This document shows positions 1 to 9,535 of a stretch of 64,000 nucleotides of DNA, piece by piece. The DNA comes from Algoriphagus antarcticus (GTDB lineage: Bacteria > Bacteroidota > Bacteroidia > Cytophagales > Cyclobacteriaceae): positions 186,001-250,000 of the forward strand of contig NZ_MSSW01000001.1 in NCBI RefSeq assembly GCF_002150685.1, written 5' to 3'. A program made the translations under genes and the position numbers. Every line of letters starts with the position of its first letter. Positions within the stretch are counted from its first letter, which is position 1. The notes under the pieces are model-generated. The model saw only the letters and a list, made by a program, of their open reading frames with translations. It was not told where the DNA came from and did no database searches.

Positions 1-979
1 CACCTGCATTACCAGCTGCCGCGATAATTCTTCCCCAGTTGGGATCACGACCAAACATCGCTGTTTTCACCAAAGTAGAATCTGAAATCGCCCGAATAAA
101 TATCCTTGCTATAGCTTCAGTTCTTGCTTTGGTTACTCTGTATTCTATAAACTTAGAAGCCCCTTCTCCATCTGACACGATGAGTTTCGCCAAGTGAGTC
201 AGGATTCCCAACAACTTCTCCAAGAATACCTCATAGCCGGGATCATCTTTGCTGCTCACTTTTCTATTCCCAGCTAATCCGTTTGCCATGACCGCTACCA
301 TATCGTTGGTAGAAGTATCGCCGTCGACAGTGATCATGTTGAAGGAGCGGTCGACACAGTAAGAAACTGCTTCTTTCAGTAACTTTTCATCGATATTGAA
401 ATCCGTTACCACAAAAGCCAACATGGTCGCCATATTCGGATGGATCATCCCAGATCCTTTAGCCACTCCGCCCATATTAATCTTTACACCGTCGTACTCA
501 AAATCAATAAATCCTTCCTTTGCAAAAGTATCAGTAGTTAAAATCGCATTCGCCACAAATGACCCGGCTTTTAACTCTCCACTAAGCTTGGGAATATTGA
601 CTTTTAGTCCTTCCACTACATCTTCTGTAGGAAATTCTACTCCAATAATACCAGTAGAAGCCACGATCACATCTTCTTCAGAAATCCCCAACGCCTCTGC
701 TGTAGCCCGAACCATTGCCTCTGCTCCCTCTCTTCCTTGATCGCCAGTACATGCATTGGCATTTCCTGCATTGCAGATGATCACCTGTGCTCTATTATTT
801 GCGAGGTTCTTTTCTGTGATTTTGATAGGCTCGGCACGCACTTTATTTTGGGTCAAAGTCACTGCAGCTGCGGCGGGAACTTCTGAGTATATAATGGCCA
901 GATCCCTTTTCATAGACTTCACTCCAGTGTGCGCACCCCAGCATTTTATGCCGCGTACGTTGGTAATATTTTTGATCAT
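1..979 (-). CDS. argJ: Glutamate N-acetyltransferase/ornithine acetyltransferase, 3' end cut by window
   Basis: ArgJ moves the acetyl group from N-acetylornithine to glutamate, closing the cyclic arginine pathway. About 326 codons are present from the ATG at 979 (MIKNITNVRG...); the C-terminus lies beyond position 1. The family's self-cleavage region is visible as HPNMATML at residues 180-187, with Thr185 the expected new N-terminal nucleophile. The downstream NWGRIIAAAGNAG block is also typical. It starts 11 bases after argC and is the last visible gene of the argB-argD-argC-argJ run. With ArgJ present, acetyl recycling is possible without relying on ArgA and ArgE; whether it also acts on acetyl-CoA cannot be told from sequence. 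Confidence 0.95.
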   Translation of the reverse strand, partial: MIKNITNVRGIKCWGAHTGVKSMKRDLAIIYSEVPAAAAVTLTQNKVRAEPIKITEKNLANNRAQVIICNAGNANACTGDQGREGAEAMVRATAEALGISEEDVIVASTGIIGVEFPTEDVVEGLKVNIPKLSGELKAGSFVANAILTTDTFAKEGFIDFEYDGVKINMGGVAKGSGMIHPNMATMLAFVVTDFNIDEKLLKEAVSYCVDRSFNMITVDGDTSTNDMVAVMANGLAGNRKVSSKDDPGYEVFLEKLLGILTHLAKLIVSDGEGASKFIEYRVTKARTEAIARIFIRAISDSTLVKTAMFGRDPNWGRIIAAAGNAG

Positions 980-990
980 TTTTTCCTTAA

Positions 991-2034
991 TTACGGTTTT
1001 AATGGCACTTGATTCAAACCTTCTGACTCTGCCAAACCAAACATTAAATTCATATTGTGAACAGCCTGACTAGCGGCGCCTTTAAGCAAGTTATCAATAA
1101 CTGAGATAACTATCACACGCTCTGTTCTCGCATCCCAAACAGGGAATATATCGCAAAAGTGACTTCCCCGCACATCTTTGATGCCTGGAGCTTCATTTCT
1201 CAATCTGACAAAAGGCTTGTCTTTATAAAAATCCCGATAGATTTCAGTCAATTTCTCCTGGTTCATTTCGCCGTTGATTTTGGCGTAAGCCGTCACCAAA
1301 ATACCTCGATCCACTGGCAGCAAATGCGGGGTAAATTGAATGGCTGTCTGATTTCCAGCCAAAGCACCTAATTGTTCCTCGATCTCAATGGTGTGTCTAT
1401 GACCAGCGATTCCGTAGGCTTTGAAGTTCTCATTTACATTGGAAAAATGCGTGGTCACGCTCGCCTTGATTCCGGCTCCTGTAAGACCTGATTTAGCATC
1501 TATGATCAAAGATTTCTCCTCTACTAATTGCTTCGCAAAAAGCGGAGCCATGCTCAGAATCGAAGCAGTCGGAAAGCAACCAGGATTTGCAACGAGATCT
1601 GCTGACTTTATTTTATCTGCGAAAAGCTCTGGCAAGCCATAAACGGCGATGTCAAATCCTTCAGGATAGCTGTGCTTTTTGTTATACCATTCCTCATAGA
1701 CCTCTTTGGTAGAAAGTCTAAAATCACCAGAAAGGTCAATAATCTTCGCTCCAGAATCTTTCCATTTGGCCACAAAATCCATGGAAACGCCATGTGGCAA
1801 AGCCAGGAAAATAACATCCAGCTTTTGCTTACTCACTTCGTCTGCACCCACCAATGGAATATCCAGCTTAGTAAAAAACTGCGGATGCAAGTCCGAAAAA
1901 GGCTTGCCCACGTGAGACTCCGAAGTGATCATTTCTATGGACACTCCTTCGTGATTGAGAAGTAATCTCGCCAACTCAGAACCTGTAAATCCAGATGCTC
2001 CGACTATGGCTACTTTTAATTTTTGATTGCTCAT
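991..2034 (-). CDS. argC: N-acetyl-gamma-glutamyl-phosphate reductase
   Basis: Reduces N-acetylglutamyl phosphate to the semialdehyde with NADPH, the third step of arginine synthesis. The 347 aa length fits the family. The dinucleotide-binding loop GASGFTGSE is at residues 12-20, and the catalytic Cys153 sits in ANPGCFPTA. A later HRHTIEIE segment carries a conserved His. It follows argD with a one-base gap, so the two are almost certainly co-transcribed and probably translationally coupled. Confidence 0.97.
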   Translation of the reverse strand: MSNQKLKVAIVGASGFTGSELARLLLNHEGVSIEMITSESHVGKPFSDLHPQFFTKLDIPLVGADEVSKQKLDVIFLALPHGVSMDFVAKWKDSGAKIIDLSGDFRLSTKEVYEEWYNKKHSYPEGFDIAVYGLPELFADKIKSADLVANPGCFPTASILSMAPLFAKQLVEEKSLIIDAKSGLTGAGIKASVTTHFSNVNENFKAYGIAGHRHTIEIEEQLGALAGNQTAIQFTPHLLPVDRGILVTAYAKINGEMNQEKLTEIYRDFYKDKPFVRLRNEAPGIKDVRGSHFCDIFPVWDARTERVIVISVIDNLLKGAASQAVHNMNLMFGLAESEGLNQVPLKP

Positions 2035-2035
2035 A

Positions 2036-3229
2036 TTAGGCGCTAACCGTGGTTTCAGTTAAGATTTCATCCAGCTTTTCTAGGAAAATATTCAGTTCAT
2101 CTCTGCTTATATTCAGTGCAGGAACTAACCTCAAAATATTTCCAGCAGTTGCATTTGCTACAATTCCTTCCTCTAACAAACGCATCACATAAGGCTTTGC
2201 TTCAGATTTCATTTTCACCCCAAGCATCAACCCCAAACCTCTGACAGATTCGAGTTCATCATGCTTTGCAATCAACTCATTCAATTTGCCTCTCAGCCAG
2301 TCGCTGGTTTCCGTGGCTCTTTTGCACAGTTGCTCCTCAAAGATCACTTCAATAGTTGCAATCGCTGAAGCTGCAACCAGTGGATTCCCACCGAATGTCG
2401 TCCCGTGATCTCCAAACTCAATTGCACTTGCTACTTTCTCATTACAAAGTACAGCTCCAACTGGCACTCCTCCACCTAGGCCTTTGGCTAAAGTCATTAT
2501 ATCTGGCTGCACTCCGAAATGATCTTTTGCAAACCATTTCCCAGTTCTGCCTATTCCACACTGGATTTCATCAAATATCAAAAGAACACCTTTCTCGTCA
2601 CAAAGCTTTCTCAAGCCTTCCAAATAAGCTTTCTCAGCAGGGACAACTCCTCCTTCACCCTGGATTGGCTCTACGATCACGGCAGCAGTTACATCATCAA
2701 TTGCTGCTTCTACGGCCGCAAGATCATTAAAAGGCACTTGAGCAAACCCAGTTGGGATGGGCCCAAATCCTTTCTGATATTTCTCTTGACCTGCAGCGAT
2801 GGTAGCTAAAGTTCTTCCGTGAAATGAATTATGCATGGAGATAACTTTTCCACCTTTGCCATGCTTATGCCCATATCTTCGAGCAATTTTGATCGCTCCC
2901 TCGACAGATTCAGAACCACTATTCGTCAGAAAAACCCGATCTAAACCTGAGATTTTCACTAGTAATTCACTCAGCGCAACCTGCTGGGGACTCACAAAGA
3001 AATTAGATATATGCATCAACTGAGCTGCCTGCTCCTGAATCGCTTTTACGACTTTTGGATGGCAATGACCTACGTTGTTCACGGCTATTCCCGCCAGTAA
3101 ATCAATGTATTCCTTGCCATCAGCATCCCAAAGCCTACTCCCTTTTCCTTTGATAAAAGCTAAAGGGAAGCGATTGAACGTGGGTAAGTAATTCTCTTTG
3201 TCTTTCGTATATAAATCTAGATTTGTCAT
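2036..3229 (-). CDS. argD: Acetylornithine aminotransferase (class III PLP)
   Basis: PLP-dependent transfer of the amino group from glutamate to N-acetylglutamate semialdehyde, fourth step of the pathway. The 397 aa protein shows the class III features: the SGSESVEGAIKIAR phosphate-binding region near 104-117, FDEIQCG at 219-225 and the Schiff-base Lys249 in TLAKGLGGG. Some family members also serve as succinyldiaminopimelate or ornithine aminotransferases. The position between argB and argC makes the arginine role the best call. It lies 5 bases after argB. Confidence 0.95.
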   Translation of the reverse strand: MTNLDLYTKDKENYLPTFNRFPLAFIKGKGSRLWDADGKEYIDLLAGIAVNNVGHCHPKVVKAIQEQAAQLMHISNFFVSPQQVALSELLVKISGLDRVFLTNSGSESVEGAIKIARRYGHKHGKGGKVISMHNSFHGRTLATIAAGQEKYQKGFGPIPTGFAQVPFNDLAAVEAAIDDVTAAVIVEPIQGEGGVVPAEKAYLEGLRKLCDEKGVLLIFDEIQCGIGRTGKWFAKDHFGVQPDIMTLAKGLGGGVPVGAVLCNEKVASAIEFGDHGTTFGGNPLVAASAIATIEVIFEEQLCKRATETSDWLRGKLNELIAKHDELESVRGLGLMLGVKMKSEAKPYVMRLLEEGIVANATAGNILRLVPALNISRDELNIFLEKLDEILTETTVSA

Positions 3230-3234
3230 AGTCT

Positions 3235-4047
3235 TTAAAGTGTTAGTGTAGTTCCAATTTCCTTATTTTCAATCACATAATTAGCGATTTGCTCTGGCTT
3301 GGTACCATTTAAAATAATTGCTTTTTTAACTCCCTCTTTCAAAGCTTGCACGCAGGATTGAATTTTTGGAATCATTCCACCTTGGATAGTTGTACCCAAA
3401 TGGGCCTTTACAGCATCTTCATTCAGCTTACGAATGATGGATGCTGGATCTGGGTAGTTTAGAAAAAGTCCATCCACATCAGTCAGGACAATGAGTTGAT
3501 CAGCCTTGACAGCCGAAGCGAGTTTGCCCGCAAAAGTATCCGCATTGATATTGTAAGAGGTTCCGTCAGTCCCATCAGCTACACATGCCACCACTGGCAC
3601 ATAGCCAGCTTCGCAAAGTAAATTGATCAGGCTATCGTCGATTTTGGTTATTTCTCCCACCAATCCTAAATCCACAATGCTTCCATCAGCTGATCTGTGC
3701 TGGTATTTTTTGGCCTGCACCATTCCGGCATCTTTACCAGAAAGACCGATGGCTTTTAATCTATTTTGATTGAGTTTGGAGACAAGGTCTGCGTTGACCT
3801 CTCCGATCAGAGCTTTTTGAATTTCTGCAAAAGCTATAGCTTCCGTTACCCTGAGACCATCCACAAATTCTGATTTGATGGCCGCTTTTTCTAGTGCTTT
3901 GTTGATAAATGGCCCACCGCCGTGCACCATGATGACTTCAAATCCCGCTTCCTGAAGTTTAAAAATCTGTACGGCAATTTCCTGCTGCAACTGGGGATTG
4001 ATCATCGCATTCCCACCATATTTGATGAGAATTCTTTGCTTAGACAT
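3235..4047 (-). CDS. argB: Acetylglutamate kinase
   Basis: Phosphorylates N-acetylglutamate, the usual control step of arginine synthesis. The 270 aa protein has the amino-acid-kinase phosphate loops: KYGGNAM at 9-15 and HGGGPFI at 42-48. The C-terminal half carries the expected Asn and Asp residues, as in YNINADTFAGKLA. It is the first gene of the minus-strand arginine operon, so the promoter should lie in the 270 bases to its right, where a palindrome is found at 4160-4176. I do not see the long N-terminal helix typical of arginine-inhibited hexameric enzymes, so allostery is left open. Confidence 0.95.
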   Translation of the reverse strand: MSKQRILIKYGGNAMINPQLQQEIAVQIFKLQEAGFEVIMVHGGGPFINKALEKAAIKSEFVDGLRVTEAIAFAEIQKALIGEVNADLVSKLNQNRLKAIGLSGKDAGMVQAKKYQHRSADGSIVDLGLVGEITKIDDSLINLLCEAGYVPVVACVADGTDGTSYNINADTFAGKLASAVKADQLIVLTDVDGLFLNYPDPASIIRKLNEDAVKAHLGTTIQGGMIPKIQSCVQALKEGVKKAIILNGTKPEQIANYVIENKEIGTTLTL

Positions 4048-4159
4048 TTTGCTTTTTTTTATACCAAATTGATTTTTTCCGTCCGCAGTAGTTCCTTTTG
4101 AACTTTCAGAAACGGAAACAAATCAGAATTGAATTACCGCCGTTTAAAGTTGAATGCAG

Positions 4160-4176
4160 GGTTAAATGATTTAACC
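4160..4176. promoter_or_regulatory. Perfect palindrome upstream of the arginine operon
   Basis: GGTTAAAT-G-ATTTAACC is a perfect inverted repeat with one central base, about 115 bases upstream of the argB start. It has no T-run, so it is not a terminator. It is a candidate operator for argBDCJ. It does not match the classic ArgR box, and the regulator is unknown. Confidence 0.4.
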
Positions 4177-4321
4177 TGACATAGTTAAAACAACCTTCGT
4201 ACCGAAAGATAATAGTTCGCGGATAAGAGCAAGGTTATTGGAATAGTGAAACTTGAAACTCTTAAAAGTCAAACCTGCTATAATTAAGGGTGACAGGGTG
4301 TCAGTTTTTAGACATAAAAAT

Positions 4322-5467
4322 TTATAAATCGATCCCTAACATCCCCTCTATATTCTGTGGGGTAATGACCTCAAGAGTAGATTCTGGATATGCAACAGTA
4401 AAAGTTGATGGAAATCTGACTTTGGATTTTTCACTCCATTTACATTCTATAGCTGTCATTGACCCATCCGATTCCTCTATAAAATCAATTTCCTGCTGCG
4501 CTGTTGTTCTCCAGAAATAATGTTTAGCATCAGCACCTTTGTATGCTTGGTATTTCATCCGCTCCATCAGGAAATAGTTTTCCCATAACGCCCCAACATC
4601 CGTCCTTTTAATGACAGGGTTGAAATTGCCCAAAATCGCATTCCTAATACCGCAGTCATAGAAATAAATTTTCTTCCCTTTCTTGAGTTCTGTTCTTACA
4701 TTTTTATTGTAAGCTGGAATTCTAACTATAACATAGGCTTTCTCGAGCAAGTCAATATATTTCTCAACGGTAATTTTATCCGCACCTACTATCTGCCCTA
4801 GTTCATGATAATTGACTTCACTGCCCAGCTGCAGCGCTAGTGCTTTAAGCAATTTTTCAAGCAAAATCGGCTTTTTGATTTGCTCCAGCATCAGGAGATC
4901 TTTATAGAGATAGCTCCCTGCAAGAAGTTTCAAGAGTTCCTTTTCTTCACCAGCGTGAGTCACAATTTCTGGATAATAGCCAAAAATCATTCGATGCTCG
5001 ATCAGGCGTTTTTCAGTCAACAAACCATGATGCCTTATCATTTCTCCAAAGCTTAGAGGGAATAGAAAGAATTCGAACTTTCTCCCAGTCAAAGGCTCAT
5101 TTGAAAGACTTGTCAAATCAAATGCAGAAGAACCTGTAGCGATTACCTGCACATCTTTTAGCTGATCTACCGCAATTTTCAGGGTTAGTCCTATCCCAGG
5201 AATTCTCTGAGCTTCGTCTATAAAAAGAATCTTGTGATCACCCAAAATACTTTTCAAGCGGGTAGCTGTAGTATCTGTCAGTTCTGACCTGACATCAGCC
5301 TCATCACCATTTAAATAAAGCCATGTAAGACCTGAATTTGCTAGGAGTTTCTCGCAAAGAGTACTTTTACCTACCTGCCTCGGCCCCAAAATCAAGATTA
5401 CCTTATTTCTGAATAAACGATTTTGTATTGATTGCAGAATATTTCTATGTATTGAAGTCAGTGCCAT
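4322..5467 (-). CDS. AAA ATPase with C-terminal DUF4143
   Basis: A 381 aa protein with a P-loop GPRQVGKST at 28-36, a FIDEAQRIPG Walker B region and a C-terminal DUF4143-type nuclease-fold segment (DFIEES...AIECKWS). This family (AAA_14 plus DUF4143) is widespread in Bacteroidetes and archaea; its role is unknown, though DNA binding has been suggested for the family. It stands alone between the arginine operon and the polysaccharide locus. Two perfect CRP-like palindromes lie just upstream, which is unusual for such an orphan gene. It looks intact and is probably horizontally mobile. Confidence 0.85.
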   Translation of the reverse strand: MALTSIHRNILQSIQNRLFRNKVILILGPRQVGKSTLCEKLLANSGLTWLYLNGDEADVRSELTDTTATRLKSILGDHKILFIDEAQRIPGIGLTLKIAVDQLKDVQVIATGSSAFDLTSLSNEPLTGRKFEFFLFPLSFGEMIRHHGLLTEKRLIEHRMIFGYYPEIVTHAGEEKELLKLLAGSYLYKDLLMLEQIKKPILLEKLLKALALQLGSEVNYHELGQIVGADKITVEKYIDLLEKAYVIVRIPAYNKNVRTELKKGKKIYFYDCGIRNAILGNFNPVIKRTDVGALWENYFLMERMKYQAYKGADAKHYFWRTTAQQEIDFIEESDGSMTAIECKWSEKSKVRFPSTFTVAYPESTLEVITPQNIEGMLGIDL

Positions 5468-5481
5468 AGGTTCGAAAAGCT

Positions 5482-5557
5482 AAATCACAAATTTAATATG
5501 ATATTTGTGATTTGAATCACAAATAATAGCTATTTTTTGTGATTTGAATCACAAAAA
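5482..5557 (-). promoter_or_regulatory. Two tandem CRP-like palindromes plus a half site
   Basis: TGTGATTTGAATCACA occurs exactly at 5506-5521 and 5538-5553. Inverted-repeat arms reach 11 bases in each copy. The copies are 32 bases apart, about three helical turns. A half site AATCACAAAT lies at 5483-5492, right beside the ATPase start codon (5467). The core equals the TGTGA-N6-TCACA consensus of CRP/FNR-family regulators. No T-runs suit a terminator. Operator function is inferred. Confidence 0.6.
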
Positions 5558-5618
5558 TTAAGGATAAGTTTTAGTTTGAATTAAGCTCCTACTTCAGGAG
5601 AAGCAGGAAAAAAAATCC

Positions 5619-6812
5619 TTATTTTGCTTTAAGCACCTTCACCATTTTTCCAAAACCCTTCTTTATCTCTTCCATCTGGCGATCTCTCGAAGTTTCATAG
5701 TCCTGTTTTGAAATAGAGGTCGCAATTTCAAACTGCTGAAAAATTTCGTCAAACTCAACTGACCGTCTGTTCTCACCAACTCCCCACGTTGCCAAGTAAG
5801 CTCCTAGCTTCTCCACTTTCAACCCTACATACGGAACGGCATAACTCATAGCTGTGATAGCACCGTGTAAGCTTGTACCCACGTAGCATTTTGCATTAGC
5901 GAGTAAATACATAATATCCCAGATATTATCAGCATCGAAGTACGCATGAGGGCTAGACATCAGCTGCCCAAGTTCCTGCAATGCCTCATGATCATCATGA
6001 TCAAGGGCTTTGCCTATTGGACAAAGGCAAATCTCAGTCTTTCCCTTTTGATAAATCTCATCCAAACCACTAGCAATGACTTGCTCATGACCGCGCGTGG
6101 TTTTCTTGTTTATTTGTGCCAACACATAATTTCCTGCATTTTCAGCTACATAATCAGCAACTTCTTTGGTAACCCTAGTACGAAGAAAATCCAGCGGATA
6201 AAACTCTGACATCAAAATAGCAGAGTCAGGAAAAAGATCCGCTTTCACCCCATTTTCCAATAAATTATCAACAGTCAACTGATCCCGAACGGCAAAATAA
6301 TCTGCACTCTGAAGCTTCACTTTAAGGAAATCGTATTTCTCAAAAACAGACTTCCCAAGTCCAGAACCTCCCAGTGAGTTCAAAATCACAGATTTCACCC
6401 CAGGAAAATCACTTTTATCAAACACAAAAGGAAGGGTTGTTTTGCCTTTCAGAATTTTCTTGGTCCAGGCATTTAAGTCAAGTAACTTATTTACTCTTAC
6501 ATGTCTTTTATTGATTCGTTGAAAAAGTGGATTCAATGCCGCATAAAGTGAATTCCAAGTCACTCCCAGCGCTTCCCCTCCCGCGATAATCACGTGCACA
6601 GGGTCAGATGGATCGCTACACGCTTTATAAAACTTCTGAAGTCCTTTGGTAGGAAGCCCTCCTACATTGGAAAGGTCACTGTTGATAAGGCCAAAATATT
6701 CAAATTGGAAATTCTCCCCGTAAGTACTCAGTTGCCTTTCGATCACCAATGGAAAAAGTAAATCCCCGTAATTGTATCGGTCAAAGGCACCAATAATTAA
6801 GACTTTAATCAT
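5619..6812 (-). CDS. Polysaccharide pyruvyl transferase family protein
   Basis: 397 aa, matching the family that transfers pyruvate from phosphoenolpyruvate as a ketal onto sugars of surface polysaccharides. Visible features are the N-terminal IIGAFDRYNYGDLLFP segment, a central glycine-rich NSLGGSGLGKS stretch and a C-terminal GTSLHGAITAMSYAVPYVGLK block, which is the family's most conserved signature. No signal peptide or membrane segment is seen, so it should act in the cytosol on lipid-linked precursors. It points away from the flippase gene and shares a 239-base intergenic region with it. It would give the polymer an acidic decoration. Confidence 0.85.
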   Translation of the reverse strand: MIKVLIIGAFDRYNYGDLLFPLVIERQLSTYGENFQFEYFGLINSDLSNVGGLPTKGLQKFYKACSDPSDPVHVIIAGGEALGVTWNSLYAALNPLFQRINKRHVRVNKLLDLNAWTKKILKGKTTLPFVFDKSDFPGVKSVILNSLGGSGLGKSVFEKYDFLKVKLQSADYFAVRDQLTVDNLLENGVKADLFPDSAILMSEFYPLDFLRTRVTKEVADYVAENAGNYVLAQINKKTTRGHEQVIASGLDEIYQKGKTEICLCPIGKALDHDDHEALQELGQLMSSPHAYFDADNIWDIMYLLANAKCYVGTSLHGAITAMSYAVPYVGLKVEKLGAYLATWGVGENRRSVEFDEIFQQFEIATSISKQDYETSRDRQMEEIKKGFGKMVKVLKAK

Positions 6813-6999
6813 ATGTTTTTATTTATCAGATCTCTTTTTCTCTCCCATTTAATCCAGATTGCTGTCGAGAAAGGAGCTGGCCCAAACCCATCATTTAACC
6901 TAGTATGTGAAACCAATTTTGGGGACCTGCAATTGCATTTCCCTAGCTCTTGCAAAAAAGATACTTGATTTTAAATCAGAGTAAATTAAGCTCAGGAAC

Positions 7000-7007
7000 T
7001 ATTTTTG
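7000..7007 (+). promoter_or_regulatory. Possible -7 promoter element for the polysaccharide locus
   Basis: TATTTTTG fits the Bacteroidetes -7 consensus TAnnTTTG. No TTTG is found at the usual 17-23 base spacing, so the -33 box is weak or absent. A purine-rich AGTAGGAGGT follows at 7011-7020, far (about 31 bases) from the TTG start at 7052. Confidence 0.4.
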
Positions 7008-7051
7008 GTGAGTAGGAGGTAAATTCAGTACAAAATCATCCAAAGACTATT

Positions 7052-8599
7052 TTGAGCACAAAACCAGTAGCCGTTCATCGTATTTTTTCAGGTTCAGTCT
7101 GGGGGATTTTAGCCAAACTTCTGGACGCGGCAGCAAAGTTTGTCACCATTCCGCTTTTGGTAGGTTATTATGGCAAAGCTGACTATGGATTGATCGCCTT
7201 GGCCTTTTCCCTCAATGCCTACTTAAGGCTAATGGATCTCGGAATGAACGTAGGTTCTGTACGGTTTTTCTCTATGTGGGAAGCAAAAGCTGACTGGCAA
7301 AACATAGGAAGAGCTTCTAGATCCAGCATCATTTTCTACGGCACGATAGGCTTAGTCAATTCGCTTATTTTCATACTCATGGCTAATTATGGCCATTTTT
7401 TGTTTAACCTAAATTCGGATCAGATCCCGACTTATAGGCTCATGATGTTTATCTTATCAGCTAGCACAGTTCTGAACTGGTTGTCGAATGTCATCATCCA
7501 GCTACTCAGTGCCAAAGATGAACTCGGATATGTGAATCGTGTAACGGTAGTCAGTAGCGTTTTGAATTTTGTCGTAGCGATCGCAGCCATTCACTTCAAA
7601 TGGTCTTTGCCGCTTTACTTTCTTTTCTACACGATTTCCACGCTTATTCCGATTCCCCTGAATATTTTACGACTTCGAGTTTTCCCTATTCCTTTAGGGC
7701 TATTGCTTACACCAAAATGGGATGGGAAAATTTTCAGAGAAATAATAGGGTACAGTTCTGCGATATTTCTGATGGGTCTTTTTCAGCTCACAGCAAATGA
7801 ATTGCGGCCTATTTTGCTGGCAAAATTCGCTTCAGGCATCGATGTGTTGACAGATTACCGTGTGATTCAAACGATTGCCATGCTTATTATTTCATTTGGG
7901 ACAATCTTTCTTCAAGTACTTTTGCCTTCAGCTTCCAAAGTCTATCAGGAGGGAAATCACCCCAAAATGGAGAAAATGGTTTTTGTGGCCACTCGCTACA
8001 TTTCTATTTTTTTAAGTTTTATCGTTTTTCTGTTGGTGCTGAATTCGGAATCTATACTCCTCCTCTACATGGGGAAAGATTACCTCCATTTGGCTGTCTG
8101 GCTGAATATCTGGTTGCTCACAGTTTTGCTCAGTATGCACAATACCCCAGTTGCAAGTTTGGTGCTTTCTTCAGGCAAAACCCGCTTCCTGATTTATTCT
8201 TCGGCGACCGCCTGTATTCTTTCGCTGCCCATCACAGTTATTCTAGCACCTACGCTGAATGTCGGCGCAGCGGTGATCGGCTATCTTGCTTACATGCTGA
8301 TTCAGATCGGTTTCTTCTATATTTATTATATTCCTAAAGTTCTCAAGCTTGATAGCAAGAAGATATTTCTTGGAGCTTTTTCACCATCTGTCCTAGGCGC
8401 GATGATTGCATTTGCCGTAGGTTATGGTGTAGGAAAATGGATAGAAATACCAGAAGGATTGCTCGGCATTAGTATTCGCTCAGCGATTTTCACTACGGTA
8501 TTTGCCGCATTCCACTTTCTGTTTATCATCAAATCTGCCGATATAGACTTTCTGCGCACCAAACTTTTGAAAAGAAAAACATCCAATGAGCAAGAATAA
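7052..8599 (+). CDS. Polysaccharide flippase (Wzx/MATE-like)
   Basis: 515 aa with about twelve to fourteen hydrophobic segments, typical of the oligosaccharide flippases of the MOP superfamily that move undecaprenyl-linked repeat units across the inner membrane. The N-terminus (GILAKLLDAAAKFVTIPLLVGYYG) is the recognisable family start. The start codon is TTG; no ATG is available until deep in the first membrane region, so TTG is accepted, though the nearest AGGAGG is about 31 bases upstream. It overlaps the next glycosyltransferase by 14 bases. It is the head of the plus-strand polysaccharide operon. Confidence 0.88.
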   Translation: MSTKPVAVHRIFSGSVWGILAKLLDAAAKFVTIPLLVGYYGKADYGLIALAFSLNAYLRLMDLGMNVGSVRFFSMWEAKADWQNIGRASRSSIIFYGTIGLVNSLIFILMANYGHFLFNLNSDQIPTYRLMMFILSASTVLNWLSNVIIQLLSAKDELGYVNRVTVVSSVLNFVVAIAAIHFKWSLPLYFLFYTISTLIPIPLNILRLRVFPIPLGLLLTPKWDGKIFREIIGYSSAIFLMGLFQLTANELRPILLAKFASGIDVLTDYRVIQTIAMLIISFGTIFLQVLLPSASKVYQEGNHPKMEKMVFVATRYISIFLSFIVFLLVLNSESILLLYMGKDYLHLAVWLNIWLLTVLLSMHNTPVASLVLSSGKTRFLIYSSATACILSLPITVILAPTLNVGAAVIGYLAYMLIQIGFFYIYYIPKVLKLDSKKIFLGAFSPSVLGAMIAFAVGYGVGKWIEIPEGLLGISIRSAIFTTVFAAFHFLFIIKSADIDFLRTKLLKRKTSNEQE

Positions 8600-9530
8600 A
8601 TTTTCGATTTGCATTCCTGCTTACAAGAGCAAATACTTGCAAGAATGCATTGATAGCATCTTGTCTCAGACGGTTGCGCTCTTTGAATTAATCATATTGA
8701 ATGATTGCTCGCCAGAGCCAGTTGAGGAGATAGTCTTGAAAAATTCTGATCCCAGAATCCGATATTTCAAGAACGAACAGAATGTCGGAGCTTATGATTT
8801 GGTGGACAATTGGAATAAATGTCTGGAACTGTCAACTGGGGAATATATCGTCATAATGGGTGATGATGACCGATTAGCACCAGATTATCTGGCCGAATTT
8901 GAAAATCTGTTTCAAAACTACCCAAACCTAAGTGTCTATCATTGCCGCAGCAAAATCATCGATGACGACGGAAATGATGTACTGCTCACCCCCGCTCTTC
9001 CTGCATTCGAACATGTCTATGATTCGATCTGGCATCGCTTGCGCCAATTGCGCTCAAATTACATCTCGGATTATGTGTACAACAGTTCCACTCTAAAAAG
9101 TCAAGGCGGTTTCTACAAACTTCCGCTGGCATGGGGTTCGGATGATATCACGGCCTTTATCGCTTCTGCGAAAAAGGGTATTGCTCATAGCAACAAACCT
9201 GTTTTCGAATACCGAAGTAATAGACTTTCGATCACCTCCACGGGAAATGACCTCCACAAAATGATGGCTGACGTGAGTTATTCGGATTGGCTGGCAGATT
9301 TTCTGAAAAACAATCCTCCTCATCCTTCTGATCAGATCATTTACAACCACTTGGTTAAAGAAAAAGAAGAGTATATGCAACAAAAGAAACTATACACGAT
9401 GATGCTTTCCATGCGAAGTAGCCCTTTGGACAAAGCAAAAACCTGGATGAATACCCGAGAAAAATTCGGTTTATCCATCACGGACATCGGAGTAGCGCTA
9501 GCAAAAAGTATGAATTCAAAACGCTCTTAA
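8586..9530 (+). CDS. Glycosyltransferase family 2
   Basis: 314 aa with a GT-A fold. The opening FSICIPAYKSKYLQECIDSILSQT, an acidic NDCSPEP and GDDDR at 92-96 (metal/nucleotide-sugar binding) are characteristic. No membrane segment is visible, so it acts on the cytosolic side. Overlap with the flippase gene and a five-base gap to the next gene show one transcript. The donor and acceptor sugars cannot be deduced from sequence. Confidence 0.88.
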   Translation: MSKNKFSICIPAYKSKYLQECIDSILSQTVALFELIILNDCSPEPVEEIVLKNSDPRIRYFKNEQNVGAYDLVDNWNKCLELSTGEYIVIMGDDDRLAPDYLAEFENLFQNYPNLSVYHCRSKIIDDDGNDVLLTPALPAFEHVYDSIWHRLRQLRSNYISDYVYNSSTLKSQGGFYKLPLAWGSDDITAFIASAKKGIAHSNKPVFEYRSNRLSITSTGNDLHKMMADVSYSDWLADFLKNNPPHPSDQIIYNHLVKEKEEYMQQKKLYTMMLSMRSSPLDKAKTWMNTREKFGLSITDIGVALAKSMNSKRS

Positions 9531-9535
9531 CGCTG

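Noticed and set aside
5482..5557. Terminator reading of the palindromes
   Set aside because: No following T-run and two identical copies upstream of a gene rather than downstream.
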